A DNA stretch of 64,000 nt from Phytophthora hibernalis (taxonomy: Eukaryota; Oomycota; Peronosporomycetes; Peronosporales; Peronosporaceae): positions 620,001 through 684,000 of the forward strand of contig JAAKBF010000001.1 of NCBI GenBank assembly GCA_012656075.1, read 5' to 3'. The notes below the pieces were generated by a model. The model made no database searches and was not told where the DNA came from. It saw nothing but the letters and a program-made list of their open reading frames with translations. This document shows positions 34,098 through 44,800 of the stretch, one piece after another (the first letter of the stretch is position 1; every line of letters begins with the position of its first letter). The translations under genes and the position numbers were made by a program.

Positions 34098-35204
34098 TTA
34101 GGGCTTCTTCGGTGCGGCGCCTTTAGGCTTCTTTCGAATCTGCCTGTTGAACAGTATCTCCGTTCTGTCCTCAACTCCGGGACGCTCCAAGCGCTTTACC
34201 TTTCTTCCAACAATAGCATGGCAGCATGTCTTGAACTTTGCGGAGAACTTACATCCGCATACGCACTTGTCGATGGCAACTACCCATCCATCCTCATACC
34301 CGATACCATAACGTCCAAGTGACCCAACTGTTGTAAAGCTTGGCGGCTTGAGCACGCTGTTCTCTAACAATAAGAGCTGGATCGACCCTGATCTCATCAT
34401 CTACTGGATCTGTAATCGTACCGAAAGGGCTATCAATCTATAGGTGCAGTTCTTCCATGTATTCGGTGTCAGAACTATTTTCCTTTGGCAGCTGCTTGAA
34501 TCGACAAAGCAGTGGATTGTCGGATGCATAAGCAACTACGCACCCCGTAGTTATCATTGACGCCACCGCCTTAGCTGCTACTGTTGTGGGAGGGTGAACT
34601 GTGTTCTCTGCCGAATCGTGAAGTCTTGCACGACCGTCATTGTAACCGTTAGCATGAAATATCGTCGTCGTCCGGTGTACTTCCTTAAAACTGCATTAAA
34701 TGTCTCGCACGGGTTGTTGGTGGTTGCATATCCCTGAGGTGTATGAAACACTTGCCAACGCCAATATCGACTGTCGAGCCATTGCTCCGAAAAATAATTG
34801 GTAAACGCAGCTAACTGGGGAATGTCTCTCCACTCAGACAACACTGAGTCCTTTGTCGTGTAGTACGTGTTCATGTTTTCAGCATAGTGAATGCGTACGA
34901 TACCGTCCGTCACAGCCTTGCGGTGATCCCGGGACATGTGTCGGGTTTGCTTGCGAACATTATAAAAAACATATGGTACGTCGCCCCTTCAAATTCTGAA
35001 ATCTGCTGAAGACTATTGACTTGCGCATCTTCATCATCTCCCATAACTGCGTTGATATGAAGGATTGCGGTAGGCCTACATGCAATTCGTCAGATGTTCG
35101 TTACATGGAGAAGCGTTTCTCGTAATGAATCTGTATGCACCTGCGGATCCAAAGTCTCGAAAACAGTTTTTCCAACTCCTTCTGGAGGTTCCTATCCCTG
35201 ATGT
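34098..35204 (-). pseudogene. Third MULE transposase fragment, C-terminal half with SWIM finger
   Basis: Minus strand from about 35200: LRETLLHVTN ... VMGDDEDAQVNSLQQ (second acidic catalytic region), MFFYNVRKQTR, then LSEWRDIPQLAAFTNYFSEQW and TTNNPCETFNAVLRKYTGRRR, the MULE C-terminal helical signature. After a frameshift, GWVVAIDKCVCGCKFSAKFKTCCHAI is a SWIM zinc finger. The end is basic (RKKPKGAAPKKP). It abuts the LINE endonuclease piece at about 35205. N-terminal half missing. Confidence 0.8.
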
Positions 35205-35375
35205 GTAAAATTGATCGCAGATGGTGACTTTAACTGTGTGCCCGATCAGACCCTGGATAGACGTACGAACTCATTATATGGTGATGCCGGAAGAACACAA
35301 TTGCAAAAATGGATTGTAAGTACTCATCTGGTAGATGCTGTCGAACGGTTTCAGCCAACACGATGCGGGAAAGTG
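35205..35375 (+). pseudogene. LINE endonuclease, N-terminal part (inverted fragment)
   Basis: VIADGDFNCVPDQTLDRR is the GDFN motif with the catalytic Asp and Asn of an apurinic-type endonuclease, running to ERFQPTRCGKV at 35375. The remainder of this domain is on the minus strand from 27680. The left end near 35205 is probably the 5' truncation point of the LINE. Confidence 0.8.
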
Positions 35376-35478
35376 CGAAGCATTCAACGAACTTGCGTCC
35401 CTTCTGAAAGCAAAGGTTGAGAAGAAGGACCTCTCACCGGAACTGCAAGAATTGGTCTATGGGAGTCATTTAAACTAG
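35376..35478 (+). pseudogene. Gypsy gag C-terminus (separated by inversion)
   Basis: EAFNELASLLKAKVEKKDLS ... VYGSHLN then TAG (35476-35478). It continues in frame from the minus-strand gag that ends at 27681. Confidence 0.85.
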
Positions 35479-35522
35479 GCAGCCCACCAACTGAAACTGG
35501 GTTGGTCCCAATCGGGCTGCCT
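35477..35522 (+). promoter_or_regulatory. Stem-loop overlapping the gag stop codon
   Basis: AGGCAGCCC (35477-35485) pairs perfectly with GGGCTGCCT (35514-35522); an inner ACCAAC (35486-35491) pairs with GTTGGT (35501-35506). Seven T/A-rich bases follow. The position across the gag stop and before pol suggests a role in gag/pol recoding or RNA structure, which is inference. Confidence 0.6.
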
Positions 35523-35557
35523 TTTTAGTTAGCCGAGCCTGCGCTGACGCCGACTAT

Positions 35558-36826
35558 TTGTTTGCGTTCACTGGTTCGTGCAAACGGCCTGATGACTTGA
35601 ATATGGATTATGTGAAATCGACGGAAAATGGAGAAGAGAGAGGCGCAAGCCTCAGTGGGAGTGAAGAGAATGTGAAATGTGAAGAAGAAGTTACTGGTAC
35701 GGTTACCGAGGTTTCAATCGCGAGTATGGCTGTGACTGAGCACGAGCCCCGAAGTCTCGGCCAGGCAATTTAGTTGTTGTCTGGCGAAAGGATGGGGTGG
35801 TGGTCGGCCCAACGCTACGACAAGAGGAAGCGATTGCGTGTCATGGTAAACGGGGCAGTGGATGACGCGAGAACGAGGATTCTACTCGACACTGGAGCGA
35901 ATGTGAGCGTGATATCGGCTTCTTATGCAAAGAAACTATGCGTACAAGAGGTTTCAGACCACAGTCGTAGTCTGGAGGTTAGAGGAATTAATCCAGGAGT
36001 GATGGAGACACGCCGCCGAGCACTCGTGAAGATGGGAGCGAGTATATGAATTCGAGTTGTGGATTATGGAACATAGTGCTGGGGTCAATGTGGTCCTCGG
36101 CACAGACTTCATAATCCCAGCTGGAGTGCGGCTAGATTTGTTCCATGGTACGGCCCGGTTACCGGATGAAGTTATGATACCCTGGTGAAGTCCCAGAACG
36201 CGGATGACGCTCCGGTATACGGCCTACAAGTGGTCGATGGCCCGACCGAGGATTTGTCAGTCGCCGGACGGGAGTGGTACGAGTTCAAGCTACCTCGGCG
36301 GCGTTCATCTCTGAACACCCACGAGGTGTGGATTCGCCGGATCGGGAATCTCGTGCCGACAGTGACGAGGTTTCAGCGAGGACAACCAACGATTATCCGG
36401 CTGACTAATGTGTCACCGAGGGTTGATCACTGTTCCAACCACTAATCGGTGGTGTTATGGGTACCACGTGGCGATCTCCCGCAAGGGCGTGGCTATACCC
36501 GGCTACGATCGGCGAAGTACGACGAATGGCAAGTGCTGGCCTACACTGAGTGCCGGGATGAGACGTTGCTGAAGCGTGAAGGCAAGCTGTACGAACGGCG
36601 GTTAGCCAGTCAACCACCGGCAGTCGAGCGGCGAGAATATCCGACACCCCGGGAGATTCTTTCTCGACCGGCGACACACCAAGATGGGCGTCGGGTGGCC
36701 CGTCCACCGAGTGTTGATGAGTGCCGCGGCCAAATGAACGAGTGCGACCAACCGACAGTAACCGTTACTTTGGCAACCTCGAACATAGTGGCTATGGACA
36801 TGGAAGCCGAGGAATGCGAGGGTTGA
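35558..36826 (+). pseudogene. Gypsy protease region and linker
   Basis: Acidic leader, then VNGAVDDARTRILLDTGANVSVIS: a retropepsin with the catalytic DTG (LLDTGA) at about 35877-35912, and VVLGTDFIIPAGVRLDLF downstream in a shifted frame. Lesions: TAG at about 35771, a shift near 36045, TAA at 36443-36445. The rest (WYEFKLPRRRSSLNTHEVWIRR ... YTECRDETLLKREGKLYE) is the family-specific protease-to-RT linker. Confidence 0.8.
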
Positions 36827-37221
36827 ACCACGTCCGAATCCTCGGACGGGGTGACGGCGATGTAATTACTGGCGAGGCACCAGAAACCGAGGTCACCGAA
36901 GACTCGGAGGCACGTATGGAGTCGGTGTTCGTAGCGCTTATGACGCGTGTTCCCTCTAACACCGCTGTCGACATTGATGATTCCCAGATGGTGTGGCCGA
37001 GCATGTGGTGAGATGGAGTTGACCGACTACGCCCATGAGTTGGAATTCATGCCTGACCTGACCGACGCTTCGGAGACGGTTTTGGATTATACAGGACCCA
37101 ACGTGGCGAACCCGAAGGCCACGTCCGAGCAGCAACGAGCATTGGTCAGCGTGTTAAAGCAGCATGAACCCATCATGACTTCGAGCGGGAATGCTCTACC
37201 ACCGCCAGCCTACGGCGTGGT
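36827..37221 (+). pseudogene. Gypsy linker before reverse transcriptase
   Basis: ELTDYAHELEFMPDLTDASE ... QQRALVSVLKQHEPIMTSSG ... YGVVCDIDVQGTFPL is the usual sequence ahead of the Gypsy RT. Broken by shifts near 36830 and 37015. Confidence 0.7.
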
Positions 37222-38209
37222 ATGCGACATCGACGTACAGGGCACCTTCCCATTAAACAGAGGGCTCGGAGTACTCCGCTGAAGCACCTGAAGAAGCTAT
37301 ACGAGTTACTGAAAGGCTTGCTGAAAGCTCGGTTGGTAGCGTTCTCAGACAGCCCGTGGGTATCTCCTATTATGATCGTGTTGAAGAAGAACGGCGTTGA
37401 TATTCGCTTGTGCATCGATTACAAGATGGTGAACGCAATCACCGCGATTATGGAGTATGTCATGCCACTGGTCGATGATTTGTTGACTGACCTGGAAGCC
37501 TACCTGTGGTTCTGCTCTTTGGATGCAGCTAGCGGATTCTAGGCAATAATGATGACGATGAGAGCTCGGAAAATCTCGGCCTTCGATTGTGCACTCGGCC
37601 ACTTTGAGTGGCTGTGTATGCCGTTTGGTTTGAAGAACGCACCAATGATTTATCAACGAATGATTGATAACGCTCAATGGTGGTTCGTTCAGCGCAAGGG
37701 CGATTGGACCCAGTTCTCTGAGTTGATGCGATCGGCTGAAACGGTCGCTGAAGCCGCTAGAACAGGAGTGACCGACGGTTCTGCACGGCCGTCCGAGGTT
37801 TCGACGGCTTTTCCGACCAAGTTCGAAGTCGATCGCGAGTCCTCGGTGACGCTCGACGCTGTGACCCAATTGGTGAACAGTCCTGTCGCGGATATGTACT
37901 CCACGGGAGAGGCAGATAAGTCCTCGTTGGTGCCAGTGTTCGATCGGCGGTCGTTCGTTGACGATATTTGTTTCGGCTCCGAAACTTTTGACTCTTGTCT
38001 CGCCACCCTGGACCGCCTGCTTCAACGGTTCAGTGAGTGTCGAATTAGTGAGTTTCACGAAGAGCATTTTTGTACAAGGTCGAGTAGACTTCCTGTCGCA
38101 TGAGGTGTCGGCCGACGGTATTCAGGCCGATACAAAGAAGTTGAAGATAGTGACGGAGCTGCCGTTCCCGTTCTCGAAAAAGGAATGCAGTAATTCCTCG
38201 GTGCGTTGA
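37222..38209 (+). pseudogene. Gypsy reverse transcriptase
   Basis: LLKARLVAFSDSPWVSPIMIVLKK (fingers), DIRLCIDYKMVNA, WFCSLDAASGF (motif A Asp) then TAG at 37540-37542 where TGG (Trp) is expected. CMPFGLKNAPMIYQRMID is motif B; RRSFVDDICFGS (about 37945-37980) is motif C with FVDD. A family-specific insertion of about 80 residues lies between motifs B and C. After a shift at about 38060 VDFLSHEVSADGIQADTKKL leads into the connection. Not functional as read. Confidence 0.9.
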
Positions 38210-38751
38210 ATTATTACAGCAGATTCATCCAAGACTTTGCAGTCTACGAGGCCGCCCTGTATCAACTCAATGATGAGGATTTTCCACCGGCAGGGAACTC
38301 ATCCGCGGCTCACCGAAGCTTCGCGGTGCTACAACAGAAGGTTGCAGACGCGCCGATACTACGGCACTTCGACCGAGCCAAAGAGGTGCACGTAACGTTA
38401 TTTGCTAACGAGTGGGCTCTGAGTTCCACTCTGATGCAGTATCATGACGACAAGTTACACCCTGTGCGGTTCTGCGGTCGTGTACTGAAGGACGCAGAGA
38501 TGAATTACCACCCGGCCGAGAAGGAGGTGTTGGCCTTGTTGTTACTGTTGAAAGTGTGTTACACCCAGCTGGTTGGACGGACTATCCATGTCTACACTCG
38601 GTTCTCGACACTGGAGTGGGTGCATAAGTCGAAATCATTGTTCGGTCGTACGACCCATTTCGCGGTCATGTTGTCCCCGTGTCACCTGAAGGTCTACCGA
38701 GTCAAGGAACGCGATTGTGCTTTTGCCCAACGGGCTTACCAGCTTTGTTGA
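38206..38751 (+). pseudogene. Gypsy first RNase H-like domain (degenerate, tether)
   Basis: MNYYSRFIQDFAVYEAALYQL, then EVHVTLFANEWALSSTLMQ where the catalytic Asp of the usual TDAS motif is replaced (ANEW), PVRFCGRVLKDAEMNYHPAEKEVLAL and a C-terminal VYTRFSTLEWVHKSKSLFG. Loss of the first catalytic Asp fits a connection domain whose activity has passed to the second RNase H that follows. Confidence 0.8.
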
Positions 38752-38860
38752 ACTCGAAGCATCGTTCGCCCCAGTGACACCACCGTCTCGAGGATCGCCG
38801 ACTGCTCGGATGGATCCACACTTGCTTTAAGCAAGCCTACCGAGGACTTACAATGGCGCG

Positions 38861-39319
38861 GTGGTGTCTTTTGATGGCTCAGCCAAGACGGAGAAGAATG
38901 GCGGGTATGGTAGTTGCTCATGGATATTATGGAAATTACCAGAATGGACGGTAGTGACGGCTGCGAGTGCTTATCTCGAGACCTCCACAGTAAACCTCGC
39001 TGAGTACGCCGGCATGAACAATGGTGTCTTGACCGCGCTGGAGCACGGCACCGAGGATTTAATTTTAATTGTGGTGGGAGACTCGAGACTCGCAATCCAG
39101 CAGTCCCTAGGGGTGATGGCCTGCCGGAAGGAAACTCTGATGGCCCACCTCAACCACCACCGAGAACTCACAGCCAAGCTTCGGTTGGTGAAATATCTCC
39201 ATGTGATCCGAGAGTTCAATGCAGCCGCAGACTCGTTAGCTACTGAGGCTCTCAACAGCAAACAGTCCAGCGTGGTTTCAGCCGAAACCAGGCAAACAGA
39301 GTTAATCGAGCTCAACTGA
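38861..39319 (+). pseudogene. Gypsy second RNase H domain (active-type)
   Basis: Catalytic set visible: VSFDGSAKTEKNGGYG (Asp), TVNLAEYAGMNNGV (Glu), LIVVGDSRLAIQQSLGV (Asp), EFNAAADSLATEAL (final Asp). About 150 residues. This second, archaeal/plant-like RNase H downstream of a degenerate first copy is known in some oomycete and plant LTR retrotransposons. The domain itself is uninterrupted here. Confidence 0.85.
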
Positions 39320-39399
39320 ATCGACGGTCATCTACGGACCTTCGCAGGAGGCCGACACGCCAACACTCGGCGAAGCGGCCACCGACGAGTGAGCGTCGA

Positions 39400-39800
39400 T
39401 CAACCTAGCCCGGACCCGTGTGGCCCACCAAGCACCCCGTAACCAATCTTTTTCGATTTTGTGAGGAGGTGCCGGATTACATAACCGTCACGACCCGTCG
39501 ACAAGCGAGAGGACAGAAGAAGCATGTCCGGTTTGCGAACGAGCCCTCGGTGATGGGCCAGGATGACGCAACACGACAAGGCGAAGCAGATGAAGTAGCC
39601 TCAGAGACTCAGAGCGAAGCAGAAATCGAGCTACCAACGACCGAGGCCAAGCGTCAGAGCACCAAATGCAGACGATGTCGACCCGGTAACCATTCAAAAA
39701 GAGCGAAGACGAAGGATCTCCGCTGCCCCTGACGAGGAGCTGAGCTGGGCAAACCTCAAGGCCGTTCTCCGAGACGAGGAAGCTAGCCGGAGTAACAGTG
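39400..39800 (+). pseudogene. Gypsy RNase H to integrase linker
   Basis: YITVTTRRQARGQKKHVRFA followed by an acidic region ending at a TGA near 39730. The sequence is typical of the region before integrase. Confidence 0.6.
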
Positions 39801-39813
39801 CAGCGAGAGATGC

Positions 39814-40908
39814 ATGGAAATGGCGGACAAGTTTGCGCTAAGCGAGGACGGTGTGCTGTATATTATCGGAGCGAGCCGTCGGTGGACTAACGAAAACCAA
39901 GAGGAGACCAAGATGCGACTGGTGGTACCCACAACGATGATTCAGGAAGTATTACAGAGCTGCCATGACTCGTTGGAAGGTGGTCACCAATGTATTGGTC
40001 GAACGTACCACCGAGCGAAAATGGATTATTATTGGATCGGACTGTAGGCAGACGTTGAGCGACATGTGCGGCCCTGCCCAGACTGCGGCTCGAGCAAAAG
40101 TCGACCACAGCTCAGAGGGTACTCTCCTGAGAATGTACTAGTCGAGAGACCATTCCAGCTGGTGTCGATGGATTTCGTCATACCATTGCCGAAATCTCGG
40201 TGAGGGAATACCGCGTTGCTACTGTTTCAATGCTCGTTTACCGGATTCGTTATGGGGAAGGCCATGTCAGATACTACCGTATTAAAAGTTGCTCAGACAT
40301 TTGAAGAGTGCGTCTACCGAAGGTTCGGAGCACCAACGATGATTCGTCATGACCGAGACCCTCGGTTCATGAGTGAGGTTTTCCAAGCATTTGCTGAGAT
40401 GATGCAATCTCGGTCGAGGGCCACGTTGAGTTATCGTCCGCAGGCAAACGGGCAGCAAGGACGATCAGTCAAGACCGTGATGCAGTCAGTGCGAGTGTAT
40501 GCAGAAGACCCGTTGCAACAAGATTGGGACGAGATCGCCGAACGACTTGTCTTCACTTTCAACAACTCTCAGGACGGCACTCGAAAGGATACTCTGTTCT
40601 ACCTTGTTCATGGGTGGGATGTTCGGTCTACGCTGCGAGCCATGTCGTCGTCGCTAAAACGAGGATCCCGAGGGCAAACCGATGCGCTAGCAAGGCGCCG
40701 AGAAGTGAACCGACAACAAGAAGAAATCGCATGGAAAATGGCGATGGAGTACCAGAAGGCTCGGAGAGCCCGCGAACACAACGAGTCGCTTAACCGACGT
40801 GAAGCAGCAGCAGTACCGAGGATTCCAGCGAATGATAGCGAGAACATAGGAGCACCGAATCGCGACGGGTCAGAGGTACCATTGGATGCCGAAAGCAGGG
40901 GACAATGA
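39814..40908 (+). pseudogene. Gypsy integrase, catalytic Glu replaced by Gly
   Basis: N-terminal zinc-binding part: QEVLQSCHDSLEGGHQCIGRTYH, then YYWIGL followed by TAG at about 40047 and, in frame, RPCPDC. Core: LVSMDFVIPLPKS (first Asp), TGA at 40201-40203 in place of Trp, RHDRDPRFMSEVF (second Asp), then YRPQANGQQGRSVKTVMQ, where the third acidic residue (GQQER expected) is Gly (GGA at 40459-40461). The C-terminal part has FNNSQDGTRKDTLFYLVHGW. Stops and an active-site change make it inactive. Confidence 0.9.
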
Positions 40909-41528
40909 CGGAAACCGACGGGAACGAAACCTCGGACACCGGGCAGGAAGAGACTGGGGCATCTTCCGAAGTCACTGAAGAAGCACCGAGGTCTCTATTC
41001 AAGCCTGGGAGCAGGGTGTGGCTCTACATGGAGCGCGTGAAACCAGGATTGACCAAGAAGCTAGCCCACCGATGGCACGGGTCATTCCGGATCAAGAAGA
41101 AGGTTGAAGAGTTCGCATATGAACAAGAGCTGCCGGATCGGAGTGGTTATCGTTTCTACCCAGTGGTGCATGTCTCGCGGCTCAAGGCGGTGAACGAATA
41201 TGGCGACCGACCGAGGAGTCGGCTGGCAGCTGAGGTGACCGAGGATGCGAGGATTGATTTTGACGAGGAGCACTTACCGGAAGATAGCTGGGAGTCTGAT
41301 AGAGTGGCAGGCGAATATGAAGTAGAGGCAATTCTGGACGACGAATCACCGCTAACAACGAGCACCAATCGCGCGGTCAGAGAGTTCAACTTGAAGTGGG
41401 TCGGCCACGACGAGCCTACCTGGGAACCAGCATCGAACTTGTCGTGCGGCGGGTTGCTTTACGACTATTTGCGAACTCGACGCAGCGAACGACGACTCCA
41501 AATGGTTCAGGTGGCCGACGAGGACTAG
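40905..41528 (+). CDS. Gypsy integrase C-terminus with chromodomain
   Basis: Overlaps the integrase frame by 4 bases (ATGA), a shift that may be natural or a lesion. RSLFKPGSRVWLYMERVKPG ... KKLAHRWHGSFRIKKKV is the GPY/F-like module. YEVEAILDD ... REFNLKWVGHDEPTWEPASNL is a chromodomain with aromatic cage residues Tyr, Trp and Trp. This places the element with chromoviruses, whose chromodomain steers insertion to particular chromatin. The stop TAG is at 41526-41528. The domain is intact. Confidence 0.85.
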   Translation: MTETDGNETSDTGQEETGASSEVTEEAPRSLFKPGSRVWLYMERVKPGLTKKLAHRWHGSFRIKKKVEEFAYEQELPDRSGYRFYPVVHVSRLKAVNEYGDRPRSRLAAEVTEDARIDFDEEHLPEDSWESDRVAGEYEVEAILDDESPLTTSTNRAVREFNLKWVGHDEPTWEPASNLSCGGLLYDYLRTRRSERRLQMVQVADED

Positions 41529-41870
41529 ATCGCTACCGAGGATTGAACTGCCTACGGGGTTGGTACAGCCCGTAGAAGCAGACGAAGAATGAAACTGCAC
41601 CAGAATGGAAGTCACTGATCACTGAACGACCAAGTCTCCTGGGAGGCTCGGTTTGTGATGGCGAAGTGACGAGATGAACTGTCTACGGGGATTATGCGGC
41701 CCGTAGCGTCAGATGAAGATGACTACCGCATTAAATTGTATATGTGTATATGATGCGAACGAACTCGAATTGGATTTGGATTAAGTGGAACGGTAATGAA
41801 CTTGGAGCTCGGACAACGTGAGATTAGCAAGATGAATGAACGATGAAGCACAACAGCACAAGACCGAGGT
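41529..41870. other. Spacer between pol and antisense coding region
   Basis: Contains two copies of CTACGGG(G/A)(T/A)T...(A/G)GCCCGTAG (about 41551-41572 and 41693-41707), each a small hairpin. No gene. Confidence 0.5.
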
Positions 41871-44800
41871 TTAGATGTCGGTGGTGGTAGCTAAATTAGC
41901 CAACACATCCAGGTTCGACGTCTGGCCAGACACAGACCCGCCGGAGGATGTTGTTGTGGCAGCAGGGGCAGCTGAGTCCTCGGCTTGGCCTTCATCCTTA
42001 CCTTCATCATCCGCTGAGAAATCACCTCCGCCTCGGTCATGCCACGAGGCACGAATAGCGGCACCGGAGAATTGCACGGCGCGAATGTAGTGTTGAACAG
42101 GAGGGCGCGTCCAGCCAACAGTTCCGCCACAGTTGACGAGCATCCAGAGTCGTGAGCTCGCCGATCCAATCCTCGGACGTCGGGGCCCACTCAATCACTT
42201 CGAACGAGTATTGGAGGTAACTGGGTTCCAGCAAAAACTCGGTCGGGGCTTCACGAGGCTTGCCAGCACGCTCGACGCACCACTTCCAGCAGCGGTACAC
42301 CATCTGCTGACGCAATCGATCCGCTCGGAGGTTCCGAGCCTTGTTGCACTTAGCCCATGCCGCTCGTAATGAGATGACCGAGGGTCATCACCGAGCCTCC
42401 GAGTAATGCTCCGGAGGAAAGTTTCAACGGCCGAGACTTGGACCCAGTGGCGTCGCTCCCATAGTGCCAGACCGAGATCGGCTTTCTCGGTTCGGTCGGT
42501 GGACACGCCTTGGAATTGACGCCACATCTTGACGAACCGAGCTAATCCAGTGGCACGAGGCGAAATTTTCGAGCCTGGAGGGTGCTGATCAATGGTGAAG
42601 CAGCACGGGTTCTCCGGCAACTTCGAGCGCACTTGCTGCCACGGGTGACGAGGATTGACCCAATCCGCCATAGCTTAGATGCCGGCCACCGAGCACGGGG
42701 ACTCAACACCGCGAGCAATGGGTGGAGTCAGGCTGCTGTTGTGGATTTGACACCAAGCCTCTTGTGCACCCGGAGCAGTGAATCCAGGTAACAGGTACGG
42801 GCCAGCCATCAGGGCTAGGCGCTGTGACGGTGTCCCTGGCGCAGTAGGCACTGCCGGCGTGAACGTACTTGGGTCGGTGTCAGGAACCGTGGAAAGCGTA
42901 GCCGTCACCTGGGTGTGTGACCGTCGGAGACCCGACCGAGACCTCGGTGTATGCCCTTGGGCGACAGTAGCTGGAGGCGTTGAACCATCGGTGGGCCCTA
43001 TAATCGAGCCTGCAGGTGTTGATGGCATTACAATCGCAGGAACCGGAGTAGACACCGCCACCGAGGTCACGGGCGTCGTAACCGAGGAGGTGGTCGGTAC
43101 GCCACCCGACGACGGTAGGAACACGGAGACCGGCTGCGATACAGGAACAGCCGCCACGCTCGGAGTCGGAGTAAGGTGAGTCGAGACCGACGGATTTGGC
43201 GGAATCACGACTGAGGCCGTCTGCGACGACACTGGTCGCGTCGGGGTCACCGAGGTTTTGGGGAAGCTGGAACAATATGCGACCCCAAGGTCTGAGAAGA
43301 CTCGGGCGATGACGGAGAGCCGATGATGAAGTCGTCGGACGCCTCCAGAGTCTCCAGTTCTCTCTGGGACCGCAAAGTGGCCAATACCGACGCACTGCGG
43401 GTGGGCCGACCGTCACGACGAGCCGGCGAAGTCACGGCTGAGGAAAACGATCCGTAAGCGAGGATCGCGGCCGTCCGAGGATCGGTATCCACCTCATCGC
43501 CCGACAAGTCAATGACTTCGGCCGGGGTCGAGGACACCGAGGATCCGAAGGCCGGTGGAGATCCGGGTGGAGGACTCGGTGGAGATCCGGAGGACTTGGT
43601 GGAGATCCAAGCGGAGGACTTGGTGGAGATCCGGTTGGAGGACTCGGTGGAGATCCAGGCGGAGGACTCGGTGGAGAACCTGCAGGAGGCGATGGCGCCG
43701 GCGACCCCGGCGACGAACTGACCGAGGGGCTCGGTGGCGATCCCACAGGAAGCCCAGACGCTTGGAGAGGTGATAGAGTACTGACCGAAGGTTTGGGCGC
43801 GTGTCCGCGTGCTGGGGCACCCAAACTCTTAGAGGGACAACCCAACCGCTTGCTAGCAGGAAGGGTCGACTTTGGCGGTCCCGACGGAACGTGTGGAGGA
43901 TACGCATGCGGTGGCGGAGCTTGGGATGCTTGCCGGAGACGCTTGCGCCGATTCCTTCGACGCTGGGATACTGACGGAATGAGCGGAAGGTCGTCCGAAT
44001 CCTCGGAGGCATCACCCGTAGCCGACGGAGAGTTTCGGCACCGGGTCCGAGGCCTTAGGCTCTTGATCACCGTCCTCCGAGCTCTCCGACGACGCACTCC
44101 GACGGCGTTTCGAAGTGATGCTCGGAGGAGAGAGTCCGAGCAACTCCCAGTCGATGTCATCTGCGGTAATACCTGAACGAGGGGGAGAAGAGCTTAGGAC
44201 GACCGATGGAGCAAGGAAAGAAGGGTAGAACGTACCAGCAGAAGCAAGTACCAATGTGTCAACATCGAGCTCGTGGAGAGCAGCGTGGCGACGCAGAATG
44301 GAGTCCGCCCGCTTCAAGCTCGCGACTTGAGCTTCGAGGGCTTGGACTTGAGGAGGGACAGCACCGACCGAGACTTGGTCGGAAGCTTCGAGGGCAGCCC
44401 GATGCTTGGTCACCTGCTCGGTATAGGCCACCAAGCCAGCCTTGAAACGCTCACGGTCCTGGTGGAGGAGTCACTGCGTCGACGTCACCGAAGCCTCGGC
44501 CGTGGTCGCACGAGCAGCCCAGAGCCCCACGATGCGGTCGTGGTCGGCGATAGCAGCGTTGGCCTGACGCAGATGCGCAGCCGCCTGTTCATGCTCGTCC
44601 TAGAGGGCAATGTATGACTGACGGAGGCTATCCAGGGAGTCACGGGTACGACTCTCGTCGCTGGTAGCCTGGGTGCTGAAACGCTCGAACTGCTCGCGTT
44701 CTCGCGTCTCCGCCTGGAGACGGCCTCGGTGTCAACGAGTCGAGCCTTGAGTTCTGCCACCTCGTTACGAAGGTCGACGACGAGCTCAGCCTCACCCGGC

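Larger units (their letters stand above)
27681..35375. other. Inverted segment, 7,695 bp
   Basis: At the left edge the minus-strand Gypsy gag runs ...SVEDSR and switches to LINE endonuclease at 27680. At the right edge plus-strand LINE endonuclease (...RCGKV) switches to the gag C-terminus EAFNELASLLKAKV at 35376. The two cut genes are reciprocal partners: reversing the segment joins gag to gag and LINE to LINE, both in frame, with a one-base (G) overlap at the junction. The segment carries the 5' LTR, most of gag, a MULE 5' exon, a zinc-finger relic, a third MULE fragment and the LINE endonuclease 5' piece. Confidence 0.85.

Noticed and set aside
43512..44176. Plus-strand Arg/Glu-rich frames in the Gypsy antisense region
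   Set aside because: They are translations of the GGTGGAGATCC minisatellite and its surroundings; the minus strand reads as a protein.
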